From: Hormoscilla sp. GUM202
GTDB taxonomy: Bacteria; Cyanobacteriota; Cyanobacteriia; Cyanobacteriales; Desertifilaceae
Direction of reading: 5' to 3'
DNA length: 64,000 nucleotides
Assembly: GCA_005518205.2 (NCBI GenBank)
Contig: RFFC02000015.1
Location: 1-64,000 of the forward strand
Positions within the stretch are counted from its first letter, which is position 1; each line of letters opens with the position of its first letter. A program made the position numbers and the translations under genes. Below, piece after piece: positions 55,525 through 63,533 of the stretch. The notes under the pieces are model-generated. The model was not told where the DNA came from and searched no databases. It saw nothing but the letters and a program-made list of their open reading frames with translations.

Positions 55525-56634
55525 TTATTTTTCAATATCGCCCTCATCTGAATCGCTCTCATCTGAAAAATAAATATCCCTGTAAAGAACCAAGCAATAT
55601 AGACCATTCCATACACTTATTACAAGCGTTGGAATATTTAATACTTGTATGTTTTTACAATCTATTATAGCCAATAATAAAGCAAATAGAAAACCAAACT
55701 TACTTGGGATTTCTTGGACCCCAAATACTCCCCGTGATATTTCATATTTGTAACCTTTTTGGTCGTCCCATCTTAAGTAAGCGAAGCCACTTGCTATACC
55801 AGTTCCTATTAATCCCATCGCATATATAAATTTAAGAGCCTGACAGGAATAATCCTCAAAATAATTAGTTAAAAAAAAAGCCCGCGGGCTGGGTGTGGTC
55901 AAAAGTCGTTGCATTAATAGGGTGGGCACCGCCCACCATTCGCGGGTGTGATATTTTTTTACCAACTGGTTTTGACCACACCCATCCTCGAATGCTAGCA
56001 CTAATTGGGACAAGAAACTGGCATTTTGATAGTAGGCATTGACGCGATCGGGGAATGCGTAACTTTTGACTGGGGGTGGGAGTGGCCAGTTCTGACCGGG
56101 AAGCCGCTGGATCTCATACCCTTGGGCGATTAAATCATAAGCTTGCTCTGAAATGCAATTCATGCCAAATTTGTAGCTGTTGCCATTGGCCCTGAGGCTG
56201 TAGGACAATTTTTCCACGGATATCCTGTTGGAAATGCCCAAGATCCTTGTGGCAAACTGGACTGCGGGAATTGAAAATAATATTTGCTGGGGCTTTCCTT
56301 GTGGATCTGCTATTTCTAAGGGGTGGGGGACTTTCCAGTCTAATCTGAAGCTCAGAATGCCTGGTAGTTGATGTTGATGTATGATATCCTTAAATCTGCC
56401 CAGGTTAACTCTCGTCGCCCGATCGCGAAGCGTGCGCGCAGCGCAATCTCCCCCTATTTCCAGCACCCGCTGCCTGTCTACGCTTTCTACGGTTTGCTTC
56501 CACATCAGCAGCAGTTGCAGGATGGCGGTTTTGCCAGAACTGTTCTGGCCAAACAAGCCCGTCAGGGGGGCCATCGCCATCTCACCTGTCTCCTGCCATG
56601 ATTTGAAGTTTTCTACCTGTAACTGGGTTATCAT
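55525..56634 (-). pseudogene. Chimeric ORF: truncated AAA ATPase joined via a repeat element to an unrelated membrane segment
   Basis: Residues 1-about 220 are the N-terminal part of a SMC/OLD-like AAA ATPase: ITQLQVENFKSWQETGE, Walker A GQNSSGKTAIL, then RVNLGRFKDIIHQH. The signature and Walker B regions are absent. The frame then crosses an element at 55891-55983 (adding DGCGQNQLVKK...LLTTPSPRAF). It continues into hydrophobic sequence (FIYAMGLIGTGIASGFAYL, FLFALLLAIIDC) and an acidic tail that do not look like an ATPase. Such ATPases often belong to defence modules. This product is unlikely to be an active ATPase. Confidence 0.7.
55891..55983. mobile_element. GGGTGTGGTCAAAA element within the ATPase ORF
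   Basis: 93 bp with the same perfect 14-bp ends as the 4707-4823 copy (GGGTGTGGTCAAAA / TTTTGACCACACCC). It is read through in frame by the surrounding ORF and forms the junction between two unrelated coding parts. Confidence 0.75.
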
Positions 56635-56811
56635 GTCTCGTGCGATCGCAGCTCTATTCTATTATTGCACTAAAGTTGAGCGACTGTCAAGTCTTCAGTT
56701 TTAAATTTTGTCAAAATTTTCATCTCCCCTAACCACCCGCATCATCGGGGGTAACAGGATCGTTCAAAGTCCTCCTCGTTACGAGGATATGCCTTGTAAC
56801 GGAAGGAGTAT

Positions 56812-57126
56812 TTAGGGGGATTTTTCCCAGGAGTATATAATGCCATAGAAACGTTTTAGCCCCTCGACCTTATCCCGATCGATCCCAGGAAGACAATCAT
56901 CAAAGGTAATAGCATCGGGGTCGAGAAAACTTGCGCTCGCCATTTCCACCACTGCTTCAGGAGGATATTCAATTGTCAAAGCATGAGAATGAATCCCCTT
57001 CTGGATATAGAGACTAAACCCAGATATCTCACCCTCTTCGATCGAGAGTCGATCTATATCTGAGGGCTTTTCCTCAATGCCGACAAAACATGCGATCGCA
57101 TATTCTATCACATCTTGATGAGACAA
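56812..57126 (-). CDS. Uncharacterised 104-residue protein
   Basis: MSHQDVIEYAIACFVGIEEK ... RFYGIIYSWEKSP. An acidic soluble protein with no signal or membrane segment. HSHALTIEYPPEAVVEMASA is the most structured-looking part. I do not recognise the family. It lies between the ATPase remnant and a very short frame, in an accessory region. Confidence 0.55.
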   Translation of the reverse strand: MSHQDVIEYAIACFVGIEEKPSDIDRLSIEEGEISGFSLYIQKGIHSHALTIEYPPEAVVEMASASFLDPDAITFDDCLPGIDRDKVEGLKRFYGIIYSWEKSP

Positions 57127-57221
57127 TAATGTGGTCAGAGAATAGAACTCTATTACTTTTTTAACAGGAGCGGGATAATCGTCCCATATTTATCTTTGGA
57201 TATGTAAATATTTCAACAGCA

Positions 57222-57359
57222 TTATTCTCTCTCCTTTGGAATCTGTATGTTATATGGTGGTCTGACCTGTCGAATTACTATTCCCCCTAATTCATATAGT
57301 AACTTATGCCATTCAAAGGTCACATAAGTCGCAGCAATTCTGATATCATCGGGATGCAT
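57222..57359 (-). CDS. Possible small protein (45 residues)
   Basis: MHPDDIRIAATYVTFEWHKL ... PPYNIQIPKERE from ATG 57359. The frame is open further upstream to 57479, but that part is encoded by a palindrome and low-complexity DNA. Composition looks protein-like, but no family or clear ribosome-binding site is recognised. Confidence 0.35.
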   Translation of the reverse strand: MHPDDIRIAATYVTFEWHKLLYELGGIVIRQVRPPYNIQIPKERE

Positions 57360-57451
57360 ACGAACATTGTTTCCCAACGCTTGACCGGGGCGGCGGCCGG
57401 GGCACGGCGGCATTACATTGATAAGATTAACCGACGATCTGTTGATGCCTT

Positions 57452-57495
57452 CGATGTCTCTCGGGAGCGCTAGTCGCACTACCCGAGAGACATCG
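57452..57495. repeat. Perfect 14-bp hairpin, same family as glyS insertion
   Basis: CGATGTCTCTCGGG (57452-57465) pairs with CCCGAGAGACATCG (57482-57495). The central 28 bases are the exact reverse complement of those inside glyS at 42924-42951. Here it lies outside an established gene. Confidence 0.85.
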
Positions 57496-57526
57496 CCCCT
57501 ACATTTCTTTTGCTGCGAACCATTGC

Positions 57527-58060
57527 TTATTGCCTACTCCGCATCGCCATTACCATGTTTACAGTCAGTTGGGGTATTGCACCTAAAATGGGCCAGGGAT
57601 CTTCTCCCGAACATACCAGGGGTAAATCATCTTCTTGCCACACCCAAACTTGCTGACTTTTCATGTCTATTAACCAAGCAAGTTGCGTTCCGTTGCCCAA
57701 GCAGTGAATAATTTTGTTCTGTAAGTTGAGGGTGCTTCGGCCCGGAGAACGTATTTCTATTAACCAATCTGGCGCACCTTCTAGAGGACCATCTTCTGTG
57801 GGCAGACGATCGCGGGCAACCACTGAAATATCGGGTACTGGTGAGTAGGAAGGCACGACACAACGCAATTCTTGCACGGCTTCAAATATTTCTGTACGAT
57901 AGTTGATGCAGTTAACTAGGTTGCGCTGCAGCCTGGAATGAAAAAGAGTCGGCATTGGTTTTTGGATCGCCCGTCCTAAAATGAACTCCCATGCTGGGGA
58001 TGCTTCTATATTGGGTTGACATAGAAATTCCCCTAGAGGGGTCGTTGTTACTGACAACAT
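57527..58060 (-). CDS. Uma2 family (DUF820) putative endonuclease
   Basis: 177 residues. The Uma2 pattern is clear: AWEFILGRAIQKPMPTLFHS, VVPSYSPVPDISVVARDRLP and the P-D-W-L-I-E-I-R-S-P catalytic strand, a PD-(D/E)XK-type D...E-x-R/K variant. Uma2 genes are strongly expanded in cyanobacteria and are often mobile or associated with repeats. Biological role unknown. It lies next to repeats on both sides. Confidence 0.85.
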   Translation of the reverse strand: MLSVTTTPLGEFLCQPNIEASPAWEFILGRAIQKPMPTLFHSRLQRNLVNCINYRTEIFEAVQELRCVVPSYSPVPDISVVARDRLPTEDGPLEGAPDWLIEIRSPGRSTLNLQNKIIHCLGNGTQLAWLIDMKSQQVWVWQEDDLPLVCSGEDPWPILGAIPQLTVNMVMAMRSRQ

Positions 58061-58414
58061 CGATTTTTGCTCCCAACTTTTCGCTTAACTATTCTGCCAG
58101 TGTAACTCACGATCGCCCGATCGCGCAGGACCAGTAGCCCGGTGCGCGCAATCGCCCCCGATGCCAGATCGGGTGCATCTCACTTTCACGCGGGCGAAGC
58201 ATCTCAATGCAAGACATTTGTAGGTTGGGTTGACGTTAGTAAACCCAACAAGGGCAACGCTAATAACATTATTTGTTGGGTTGAGGCACGAAACCCAACC
58301 TACGACATTAATATTTTTGCAAAGATGAGATGCCCCCGATGCCCGATCGCCCTTGACATTCCCATGAAAGGCAGTTATAATGAGCGGGTCGCACGGACAA
58401 CCAATTGACAGGCC
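58061..58414. repeat. Intergenic region with a GTAGGTTGGGTT inverted-repeat element
   Basis: TGTAGGTTGGGTT (58221-58233) and AACCCAACCTAC (58291-58302) are ends of an approximately 85-bp element whose interior carries AACCCAACA / TGTTGGGTT. Relatives are at 23443 and 48252. No gene is seen. Confidence 0.7.
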
Positions 58415-58744
58415 ATGAGTCAGAAAATTTTACTTCAGGATTACTCGCCATCAAAACAGGTAAAGTTGGAAAAAATGTTTTTCACACTTGCCGAACAATG
58501 GCGTAATGAGACAGGAATGCAATCTTCGCCTACTAAAAAGTTAAAACATCCTGCTTACCAAAAAATTATTAGCATGGGCGAACCAGTATTGCCGCTGATT
58601 TTGCGCGAACTGGAATGGAATCAAGATCATTGGTTTTTGGCCTTGATTGCGATCGCGGGGGAAAACCCAGTTAGTCCAGAAGATGATTTTTCCCAAGCGG
58701 TTGCAGCTTGGTTACGTTGGGGTAGGGAAAAGGGATTAATTTAA
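58415..58744 (+). CDS. Conserved small protein, partner of the next gene
   Basis: 109 residues (MSQKILLQDYSPSKQVKLEK). The segment HPAYQKIISMGEPVLPLILR, followed by HWFLALIAIAGENPVSPEDD and AWLRWGREKGLI, is a helical pattern I recall as widespread and repeatedly found just before genes like the next one. The stop codon is immediately followed by the next ATG (58745), indicating coupled translation. Function unknown. Confidence 0.7.
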   Translation: MSQKILLQDYSPSKQVKLEKMFFTLAEQWRNETGMQSSPTKKLKHPAYQKIISMGEPVLPLILRELEWNQDHWFLALIAIAGENPVSPEDDFSQAVAAWLRWGREKGLI

Positions 58745-59188
58745 ATGTCGCCAGTTATACTCGAACTTGTTTTTCCCCATCTAAGAGATGCTGGATATAG
58801 GATCGAAAGCCCCAAAAATACTCAATACAATTGTGTCGCTTGGGCCGCAGGTGTAACCGATCGCCCTTGGTGGCCTATTGACGATCCTCCCTATTACTGG
58901 CCGATTTCACCGCGAGTTGAATCTTTATCTGCTTTCATCGCTGCTTTTGAAGGTTTCGGGTACGAGATTTGCGATGATAGTACCCTGGAAATCTGTTTCG
59001 AGAAGGTGGCAATTTATGTTGATGAAGATGAAGATCCAACGCATATGGCCCGACAACTTCCTTCTGGAAAGTGGACAAGTAAATGTGGTGATTGGGAAGA
59101 TATCGTTCATAATACCCTAGATGCTTTAGCCGGACCATATCCGGCTTACGGAACTGTTGGTTGTATCATGAAAAGACCAATATCCTAA
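58745..59188 (+). CDS. Uncharacterised protein with papain-like Cys/His pattern
   Basis: 147 residues. YNCVAWAAGVTDRPWWP contains a conserved-looking cysteine followed by A-W-A, and later D-P-T-H-M-A-R-Q-L carries a histidine, then WTSKCGDWEDI. Cys near the start of a helix and His before a strand is the arrangement of papain-like (NlpC/transglutaminase-type) folds. This family may be the one catalogued as DUF7689, which I cannot verify. It is translated directly after the small helical partner. A peptidase, toxin-like enzyme or effector is possible. Confidence 0.65.
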   Translation: MSPVILELVFPHLRDAGYRIESPKNTQYNCVAWAAGVTDRPWWPIDDPPYYWPISPRVESLSAFIAAFEGFGYEICDDSTLEICFEKVAIYVDEDEDPTHMARQLPSGKWTSKCGDWEDIVHNTLDALAGPYPAYGTVGCIMKRPIS

Positions 59189-59264
59189 GGCTAAATGCGA
59201 TCGCACCGCATCTTCTCCACCAAGTCCCGATATCGCGAAGGGACTGCGCAGCCTTCCCATCAAA

Positions 59265-59594
59265 CTACATTTGCTTAACTATGACACGGCGTAATCTGAA
59301 TACCTGCGCACATAAGGAGATTTCTTTTGGGGAAATTCCCATCTCTTCTAGGTATTCGTCAATTTCAAGATCGGTGTTGTTTTCTTGCAGCCAAATTTTG
59401 CCATCAATAATATCAAAGTGAAAAATACAATCGTGAACGCGACGGGAGTTCTGCCAGCCAATATCGAGTAAAAGGTAACGATCGTTTTCTGTATCGCAAA
59501 CAAGCTGAACGCTGATATCTGAATTTTGGTTCGAGTCAGCATACTGTTTGAGAAATTTCTTAATGCTTTCTCGATAATGTTCTAATCTATCCAT
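59265..59594 (-). CDS. xisI: XisI-type fdxN element excision controlling factor homologue
   Basis: 109 residues (MDRLEHYRESIKKFLKQYAD). The W-Q-N-S-R-R-V-H-D-C-I-F-H-F-D-I segment, then GKIWLQENNTDLEIDEYLEE and GISPKEI are classic XisI. The expected C-terminal P-x-x-R-x-x-x-x-F-A-V is replaced by LCAQVFRLRRVIVKQM, suggesting a frameshift at the end. XisH/XisI pairs are abundant in cyanobacteria beyond the fdxN element. The partner XisH gene upstream is truncated, so this copy is probably non-functional. Confidence 0.8.
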   Translation of the reverse strand: MDRLEHYRESIKKFLKQYADSNQNSDISVQLVCDTENDRYLLLDIGWQNSRRVHDCIFHFDIIDGKIWLQENNTDLEIDEYLEEMGISPKEISLCAQVFRLRRVIVKQM

Positions 59595-59695
59595 AATTTA
59601 ATCTCCTCCGTTTCTGGGTTATAGATAATTAGCTTGATTGGATATTCTACCAAAAGATCTTGAATTAGGATTTCTCCAAATAGGGCTTCACGATA
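59582..59695 (-). pseudogene. 3' fragment of xisH
   Basis: The frame reads E-I-L-I-Q-D-L-L-V-E-Y-P-I-K-L-I-I-Y-N-P, then E-T-E-E-I-K-L-W-I-D and a stop. This matches the XisH C-terminus and overlaps the xisI start, the normal gene order. Its 5' end is cut off by the partial GGGTGCG element at 59697-59742. Confidence 0.65.
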
Positions 59696-59853
59696 GGGTT
59701 CGGGCGGGGAGGCTTCCTACCAACGGGTTTTGACCGCACCCCTTCTATTGTCAGTGGTGGTGAGGGATAGACAGTGGTGTTAGCCGTTAATCCGGCGATT
59801 AAGCCGTTAGCGAGGGCAATAACTTCTGGTTCAGTTCTTGGAAATTTAGCCAT
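59665..59853 (-). pseudogene. Small conserved protein, 3' end replaced by a repeat element
   Basis: From ATG 59853 (AGAGG upstream) the product begins MAKFPRTEPEVIALANGLIA and continues GLTANTTVYPSPPLT, a common cyanobacterial family of unknown function. After about 38 residues the frame enters the GGGTGCG element (GVRSKPVGRKPPRPNP) and ends in xisH-derived DNA. The native C-terminus is lost. Confidence 0.65.
59697..59742. mobile_element. Partial GGGTGCGGTCA element
   Basis: GGGTTCGGGCGGGGAGGCTT (from 59697) to TTTTGACCGCACCCC (59742) matches the right 46 bases of the element at 45205-45369. Only one end is present. It joins two truncated genes. Confidence 0.65.
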
Positions 59854-59959
59854 TTTTTCCTCTTTGTTTATCTCTATTTGAATTACGGTGTCGCTGTGCC
59901 GGGCACGGCGACCTTGGGAGCGGCTGCTGGCGCCGAGCCTCAGCAAATTGTAACACCCA

Positions 59960-60165
59960 ATAGGTTGACAATAGGTTGCAATAGCTTATTGTAAGCATGC
60001 AAGAGCTTATTGTAGCATGCAAGAGCTTATTGTAAGCCAACAAGAGCTTATTGTAAGCATGCAAGAGTTTATTGTAAGCATGCAAGAGCTTATTGTAGCA
60101 TGCAAGAGCTTATTGTAAGCATGCAAGAGCTTATTGTAAGCCAACAAGAGCTTATTGTCAAGCTG
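59960..60165. repeat. Tandem repeats of about 21 bp (CAAGAGCTTATTGTAAGCATG)
   Basis: About nine units of AAGAGCTTATTGTAAGCATG and close variants (GTAGCATG, GTAAGCCAA). Most are 21 bp, a multiple of seven codons read on the minus strand (H-A-Y-N-K-L-L). The array lies upstream of the small truncated gene and is probably non-coding. Confidence 0.85.
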
Positions 60166-60696
60166 CCTGTTGAAATAGCTAATGACAATAAAAACCTCTG
60201 TGGTGCATCGGTGAGCATGCAGAACCTGGAAACGAGAGGGTAAAATTTAAGCATTATCCTATTAGTCGGTTAAAACTCATATCTTGCACCATTCTCAACT
60301 AGAAGCTCCGCCTCGATAACTCGTTTCCTGGCGGGAGCCAGGGAAGTATCTCCAGCAGTCTTTCTGCTTCGGCGCTAATTTGGGAATATTCCATCCTATC
60401 TATATATTATAGTCTACAATTGTCATCGCAGCTTAAGGCCCTGCATCAGTGAAGATGGTAAAACCATTAATTGAGCGTTCATGGGAATGTCCTCAATTTT
60501 ACAATTCCACATCTCTCCAACGATCCTCATGTCCGGCGATCGCACCGGCGGATGTGAGGCTTATGATATCATAACTCAGTACCGCCCACCAGAAGCTAAA
60601 TCTCGGACTCGGCTTGACAATTTGCCTCAGTCTTGTATATAATTTACCAGGACAGTCGCCGGAGATACAAAATAACCAGTTTACGGAGGCCAAACA
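60166..60696. other. 531-bp intergenic region
   Basis: No gene is supported. It contains fragments of the TTTCCTGGCGGGAGCCAGGGAA palindrome (60327-60348) and TAGTCGGTTAAAACT (60262-60276), related to repeats at 44948 and 61978. ACGGAGGCC at 60683-60691 is the ribosome-binding site of the next gene. Confidence 0.5.
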
Positions 60697-61392
60697 ATGG
60701 GATTAAAGCTAGATAACGTGGTACCATGGGGGCGATCGCACGCTGAATACCAGAGAATGTTCGACATTACTATACCAGAATTAGAGTTAAAGATCCTTGA
60801 TTGTGGTGGCGGTCCCGCTAGCTTTAATGCGGAAATGTCTCGCCGGGGCAACAATAATGTGATTTCCTGCGATCCAGTTTATCAATTCAGTGCTGAGGAA
60901 ATTGCCCGACGCATTCAAGCAACTTATTCAGTTATTGTCGAGGGAGTAAAGGCCCATCGAGATAAATATGTTTGGCAAGGAGAAATTGCCTCTCCCACTC
61001 AGTTGGGAAAAGTGAGAATGGCAGCTATGCAGCAGTTTCTGGCAGATTTTACCGAGGGAAAAAAGTTAGGACGTTATGTCACGGCGGAATTACCCGTACT
61101 GCCTTTCGATCGGGGACAATTTGATTTAGCCCTCTGTTCTCATCTATTATTTCTTTATTCCGACCAACTTGATGCAGCATTCCATTTCCATGCTATACTA
61201 GAACTATGTCGAGTCGCTAGGGAAGTCCGCATCTTCCCCCTGCTAGATATATCTGGAGAACATTCTCCACACCTGTCAGGTGCTATAAGGGAATTAAGAC
61301 AGCAGGGTGATCTGGTAGAAATTAGGCAAGTGGATTATGAATTTCAACGCGGCGGTAACCAGATGTTGCGGATATTGAAAATGGAGAATTGA
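60697..61392 (+). CDS. Class I SAM-dependent methyltransferase-like protein
   Basis: 231 residues (MGLKLDNVVPWGRSHAEYQR) with GGAGG upstream. Motif I is I-L-D-C-G-G-G-P-A-S-F-N-A-E, the post-I acidic strand is NVISCDPVYQ, and a motif IV-like segment is FDLALCSHLLFLYSD. The C-terminal strands are present (VAREVRIFPLLDISGEHSPH). The substrate is unknown. It ends at an ATG overlap with the RidA gene, so the two are likely co-expressed. Confidence 0.8.
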   Translation: MGLKLDNVVPWGRSHAEYQRMFDITIPELELKILDCGGGPASFNAEMSRRGNNNVISCDPVYQFSAEEIARRIQATYSVIVEGVKAHRDKYVWQGEIASPTQLGKVRMAAMQQFLADFTEGKKLGRYVTAELPVLPFDRGQFDLALCSHLLFLYSDQLDAAFHFHAILELCRVAREVRIFPLLDISGEHSPHLSGAIRELRQQGDLVEIRQVDYEFQRGGNQMLRILKMEN

Positions 61393-61394
61393 GA

Positions 61395-61805
61395 ATGGAG
61401 AAGAAAGAAATTATTAGGACATTTTCGGGAACGAGTTGGGAGGAAAAAGCGAGTTACTGTCGCGCCCTCAGAGTGGGAAATCAGATTTATGTTTCCGGGA
61501 CCGCACCTATCGATCGATCTGGAGGCGTATTCGCCCCCGGAGATGCTTACGCCCAAACTAAATATTGCTTGTCAATTATCCAAAAAGCTTTGCAGGATTT
61601 GGGGGCTGACTGTAGCGATGTTGTCCGGGTACGCTTGTTTGTGACTGATATTAGTCGCGCCCAAGAGTTTATTCAGGCCCATCGCGAATTCTTTGCAGAA
61701 CATCCCCCAACTAATACAATGGTTGAAGTTAGCGCTTTGGTAGATCAGGCCATGCTGGTTGAGGTGGAAGCAGAAGCAATTTGTTTCTCACATGAGGCGG
61801 GATAA
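61395..61805 (+). CDS. RidA family protein
   Basis: 136 residues from ATG 61395 (MEKKEIIRTFSGTSWEEKAS); an ATG at 61389 overlaps the previous stop. Family pattern: YCRALRVGNQIYVSGTAPID, SIIQKALQDLGADCSDVVRV and the VRLFVTDI segment with the arginine that in RidA binds the substrate carboxylate. RidA proteins hydrolyse reactive enamines/imines from PLP enzymes; this divergent member may act elsewhere. Confidence 0.88.
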   Translation: MEKKEIIRTFSGTSWEEKASYCRALRVGNQIYVSGTAPIDRSGGVFAPGDAYAQTKYCLSIIQKALQDLGADCSDVVRVRLFVTDISRAQEFIQAHREFFAEHPPTNTMVEVSALVDQAMLVEVEAEAICFSHEAG

Positions 61806-62089
61806 GAAGATGCTACAATAGAAGCGTTATGCTATTATACCATCTTTTAACGATATGATCGACTTGACGGTAGCAGAGATGATCGGGAGGCGGGAGCCTC
61901 AGAAGACCGTTCCCAGGTAGAACCTGGGAACGAGATGGTAGGTTTTTTATCTATCACAACTTTGATAAATTGGTATTAGTCGGTTTTAACCGACTTGGCG
62001 CCTCGAAACCTGGCTCCCGCCTGGTAACGCGCGGGGGTTTGAACGGCGGGATGACAACGAAGTGAACGATAAAGAGAAGGAGAATAAAT
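61806..62089. repeat. Intergenic region of dispersed palindromes
   Basis: Contains CGTTCCCAGGTAGAACCTGG-GAACG (61908-61932) and AGTCGGTTTTAACCGACT followed by CTGGCTCCCGCCTGGTAAC (61978-62029), an inverted copy of the 44948-44999 unit. The GAGAAGGAG ribosome-binding site for the next gene is at 62073-62081. Confidence 0.65.
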
Positions 62090-63286
62090 GTGAAATTAGG
62101 AGTATTTTGGCGACAGATAGGTCAACCAATGGTATATTATCCTCAGATAGCAAAGGTTACTGGTGGGGTAACTGCTGCCGTGTTTTTCTGTCATCTGTGT
62201 CAGAGTCAGTCATCGAGTAATTCTCAAGAATGGATATCTATTACTGTCGAGCAAATGGAGGCGGAAACCGGTCTAAATTCCTCGGAACAAGAACTGGCAC
62301 TCCGGCAACTTAAGGCCCGATCGCTCTTGAAAGAGAGAATAGTTAGGGGGAAAAATGGGGCCCTGGAGTTTTGGCCGGACCTGGAGGCCCTAGAAAAAAG
62401 ATTAGAGGATAATTTAATTACACCAGAGGACTCTCAAGCATCTCTAATTCAGGTTCAAGATAAAACTCCCAGAACAATTAAAGAAGATAAATATTTCCCG
62501 GTGCGGCGTCAAGCTATTGCCGTGCAAGTCACTCCGAATTATCAATTTAGCGGTCCTTGGGAGTCTCCCGCTCAATTAAATGAATTTCAACGAAGATTGT
62601 TAGAGTATGCTAAGATCCAAGGGTATCCTAACCCTTCGGGATGGGTATTTAAGGTGATCGATGGCATGACTAAAGGGTTATTGTCTCCCTTTTGGGATGA
62701 ATTTGTGGCCGGAATAGCTTTAGGTGAAAGTCAGAAAGTTAAGCGGGACTGGGAAATAGAACCTGGCGTTCCTTATCCCGCCTTTGAAGAAGAACGCATT
62801 CAATATTACCTTAGCAAAGGCGAACCCCTAGAAGCTGCTGTCTCTAAAGCCCGTCACGATCTCAGAAACCCCGTTATTGGAAAAGATTTGTGGTCCGGGT
62901 TCCTCAGAAAGTGCGATCGCATCGCTGACGAGGCGTTAGCAGCGAATAAAATGGGGGTACAGACACCCTATCTGCCCTCTTCCTTTACCGAGAGACAGGA
63001 AATTACTAAGGAAACTGTCATGCAGAAGCTAGCAGCAGTTAATCCGCAATTTTCCTTGGAAGCATCTGGTTCCGACTCCCTGAACGAACGCATCTTAGCT
63101 GCGGAGGAAAAAGCAGCAGATCGGAAAGATAACAAATCAGCATCCGATGTTCCGCCTCTTGCTACTTTGCAGGAGATGTGCAAAACTGCGATCGGGCGTT
63201 CTCTTGTCACAAAACAAATTGCGGAACACCCGGAATGGGGATATGAAATAGTTGACGGAAACGTGGTAGACTCAATTCCTTTTTAG
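62090..63286 (+). CDS. Winged-helix protein, replication- or phage-like
   Basis: 398 residues from GTG 62090 with AAGGAG upstream. Residues about 1-100 (GQPMVYYPQIAKVTGGVTAA, W-I-S-I-T-V-E-Q-M-E-A-E-T-G-L, LRQLKARSLLKERIV) form a winged-helix domain as in plasmid or phage replication-associated proteins. The middle (residues 150-270) is helical and not recognised. The last 20 residues (HPEWGYEIVDGNVVDSIPF) share WGYEIVDG with the next gene. No phage or plasmid genes are adjacent. It may be a domesticated replication or regulatory factor. Confidence 0.65.
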   Translation: MKLGVFWRQIGQPMVYYPQIAKVTGGVTAAVFFCHLCQSQSSSNSQEWISITVEQMEAETGLNSSEQELALRQLKARSLLKERIVRGKNGALEFWPDLEALEKRLEDNLITPEDSQASLIQVQDKTPRTIKEDKYFPVRRQAIAVQVTPNYQFSGPWESPAQLNEFQRRLLEYAKIQGYPNPSGWVFKVIDGMTKGLLSPFWDEFVAGIALGESQKVKRDWEIEPGVPYPAFEEERIQYYLSKGEPLEAAVSKARHDLRNPVIGKDLWSGFLRKCDRIADEALAANKMGVQTPYLPSSFTERQEITKETVMQKLAAVNPQFSLEASGSDSLNERILAAEEKAADRKDNKSASDVPPLATLQEMCKTAIGRSLVTKQIAEHPEWGYEIVDGNVVDSIPF

Positions 63287-63296
63287 AGGGAGAAAC

Positions 63297-63533
63297 ATGA
63301 GACATTTTAAGGATATTGATGGCTTGAGTTCCGCCGGGCGTCCTCCTCTGTCTGCAAAGGAACGCCAAAAACTGCGTCAGGAGAAAATTCAGCAACAGCA
63401 AGAGTCAAACTATCAACTGTTGGCAGAACTTTGTCGCTTAGGGGAGTCCGACGCGGCCAAGCTACTGGCAAACCGCAATTATAACTGGGGTTATGAAATT
63501 GTTGACGGAGAGGTGAGGGAGAGGTTAGATTAA
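63297..63533 (+). CDS. Small protein sharing the WGYEIVDG tail
   Basis: 78 residues (MRHFKDIDGLSSAGRPPLSA), ten bases after the previous stop with AGAGGGAG before it. A helical, lysine/glutamine-rich centre (ERQKLRQEKIQQQQESNYQL) is followed by LAELCRLGESDAAKLLANRN and the tail YNWGYEIVDGEVRERLD. The last part is homologous to the C-terminus of the preceding protein, suggesting a shared interaction or degradation tag. Function unknown. Confidence 0.65.
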   Translation: MRHFKDIDGLSSAGRPPLSAKERQKLRQEKIQQQQESNYQLLAELCRLGESDAAKLLANRNYNWGYEIVDGEVRERLD

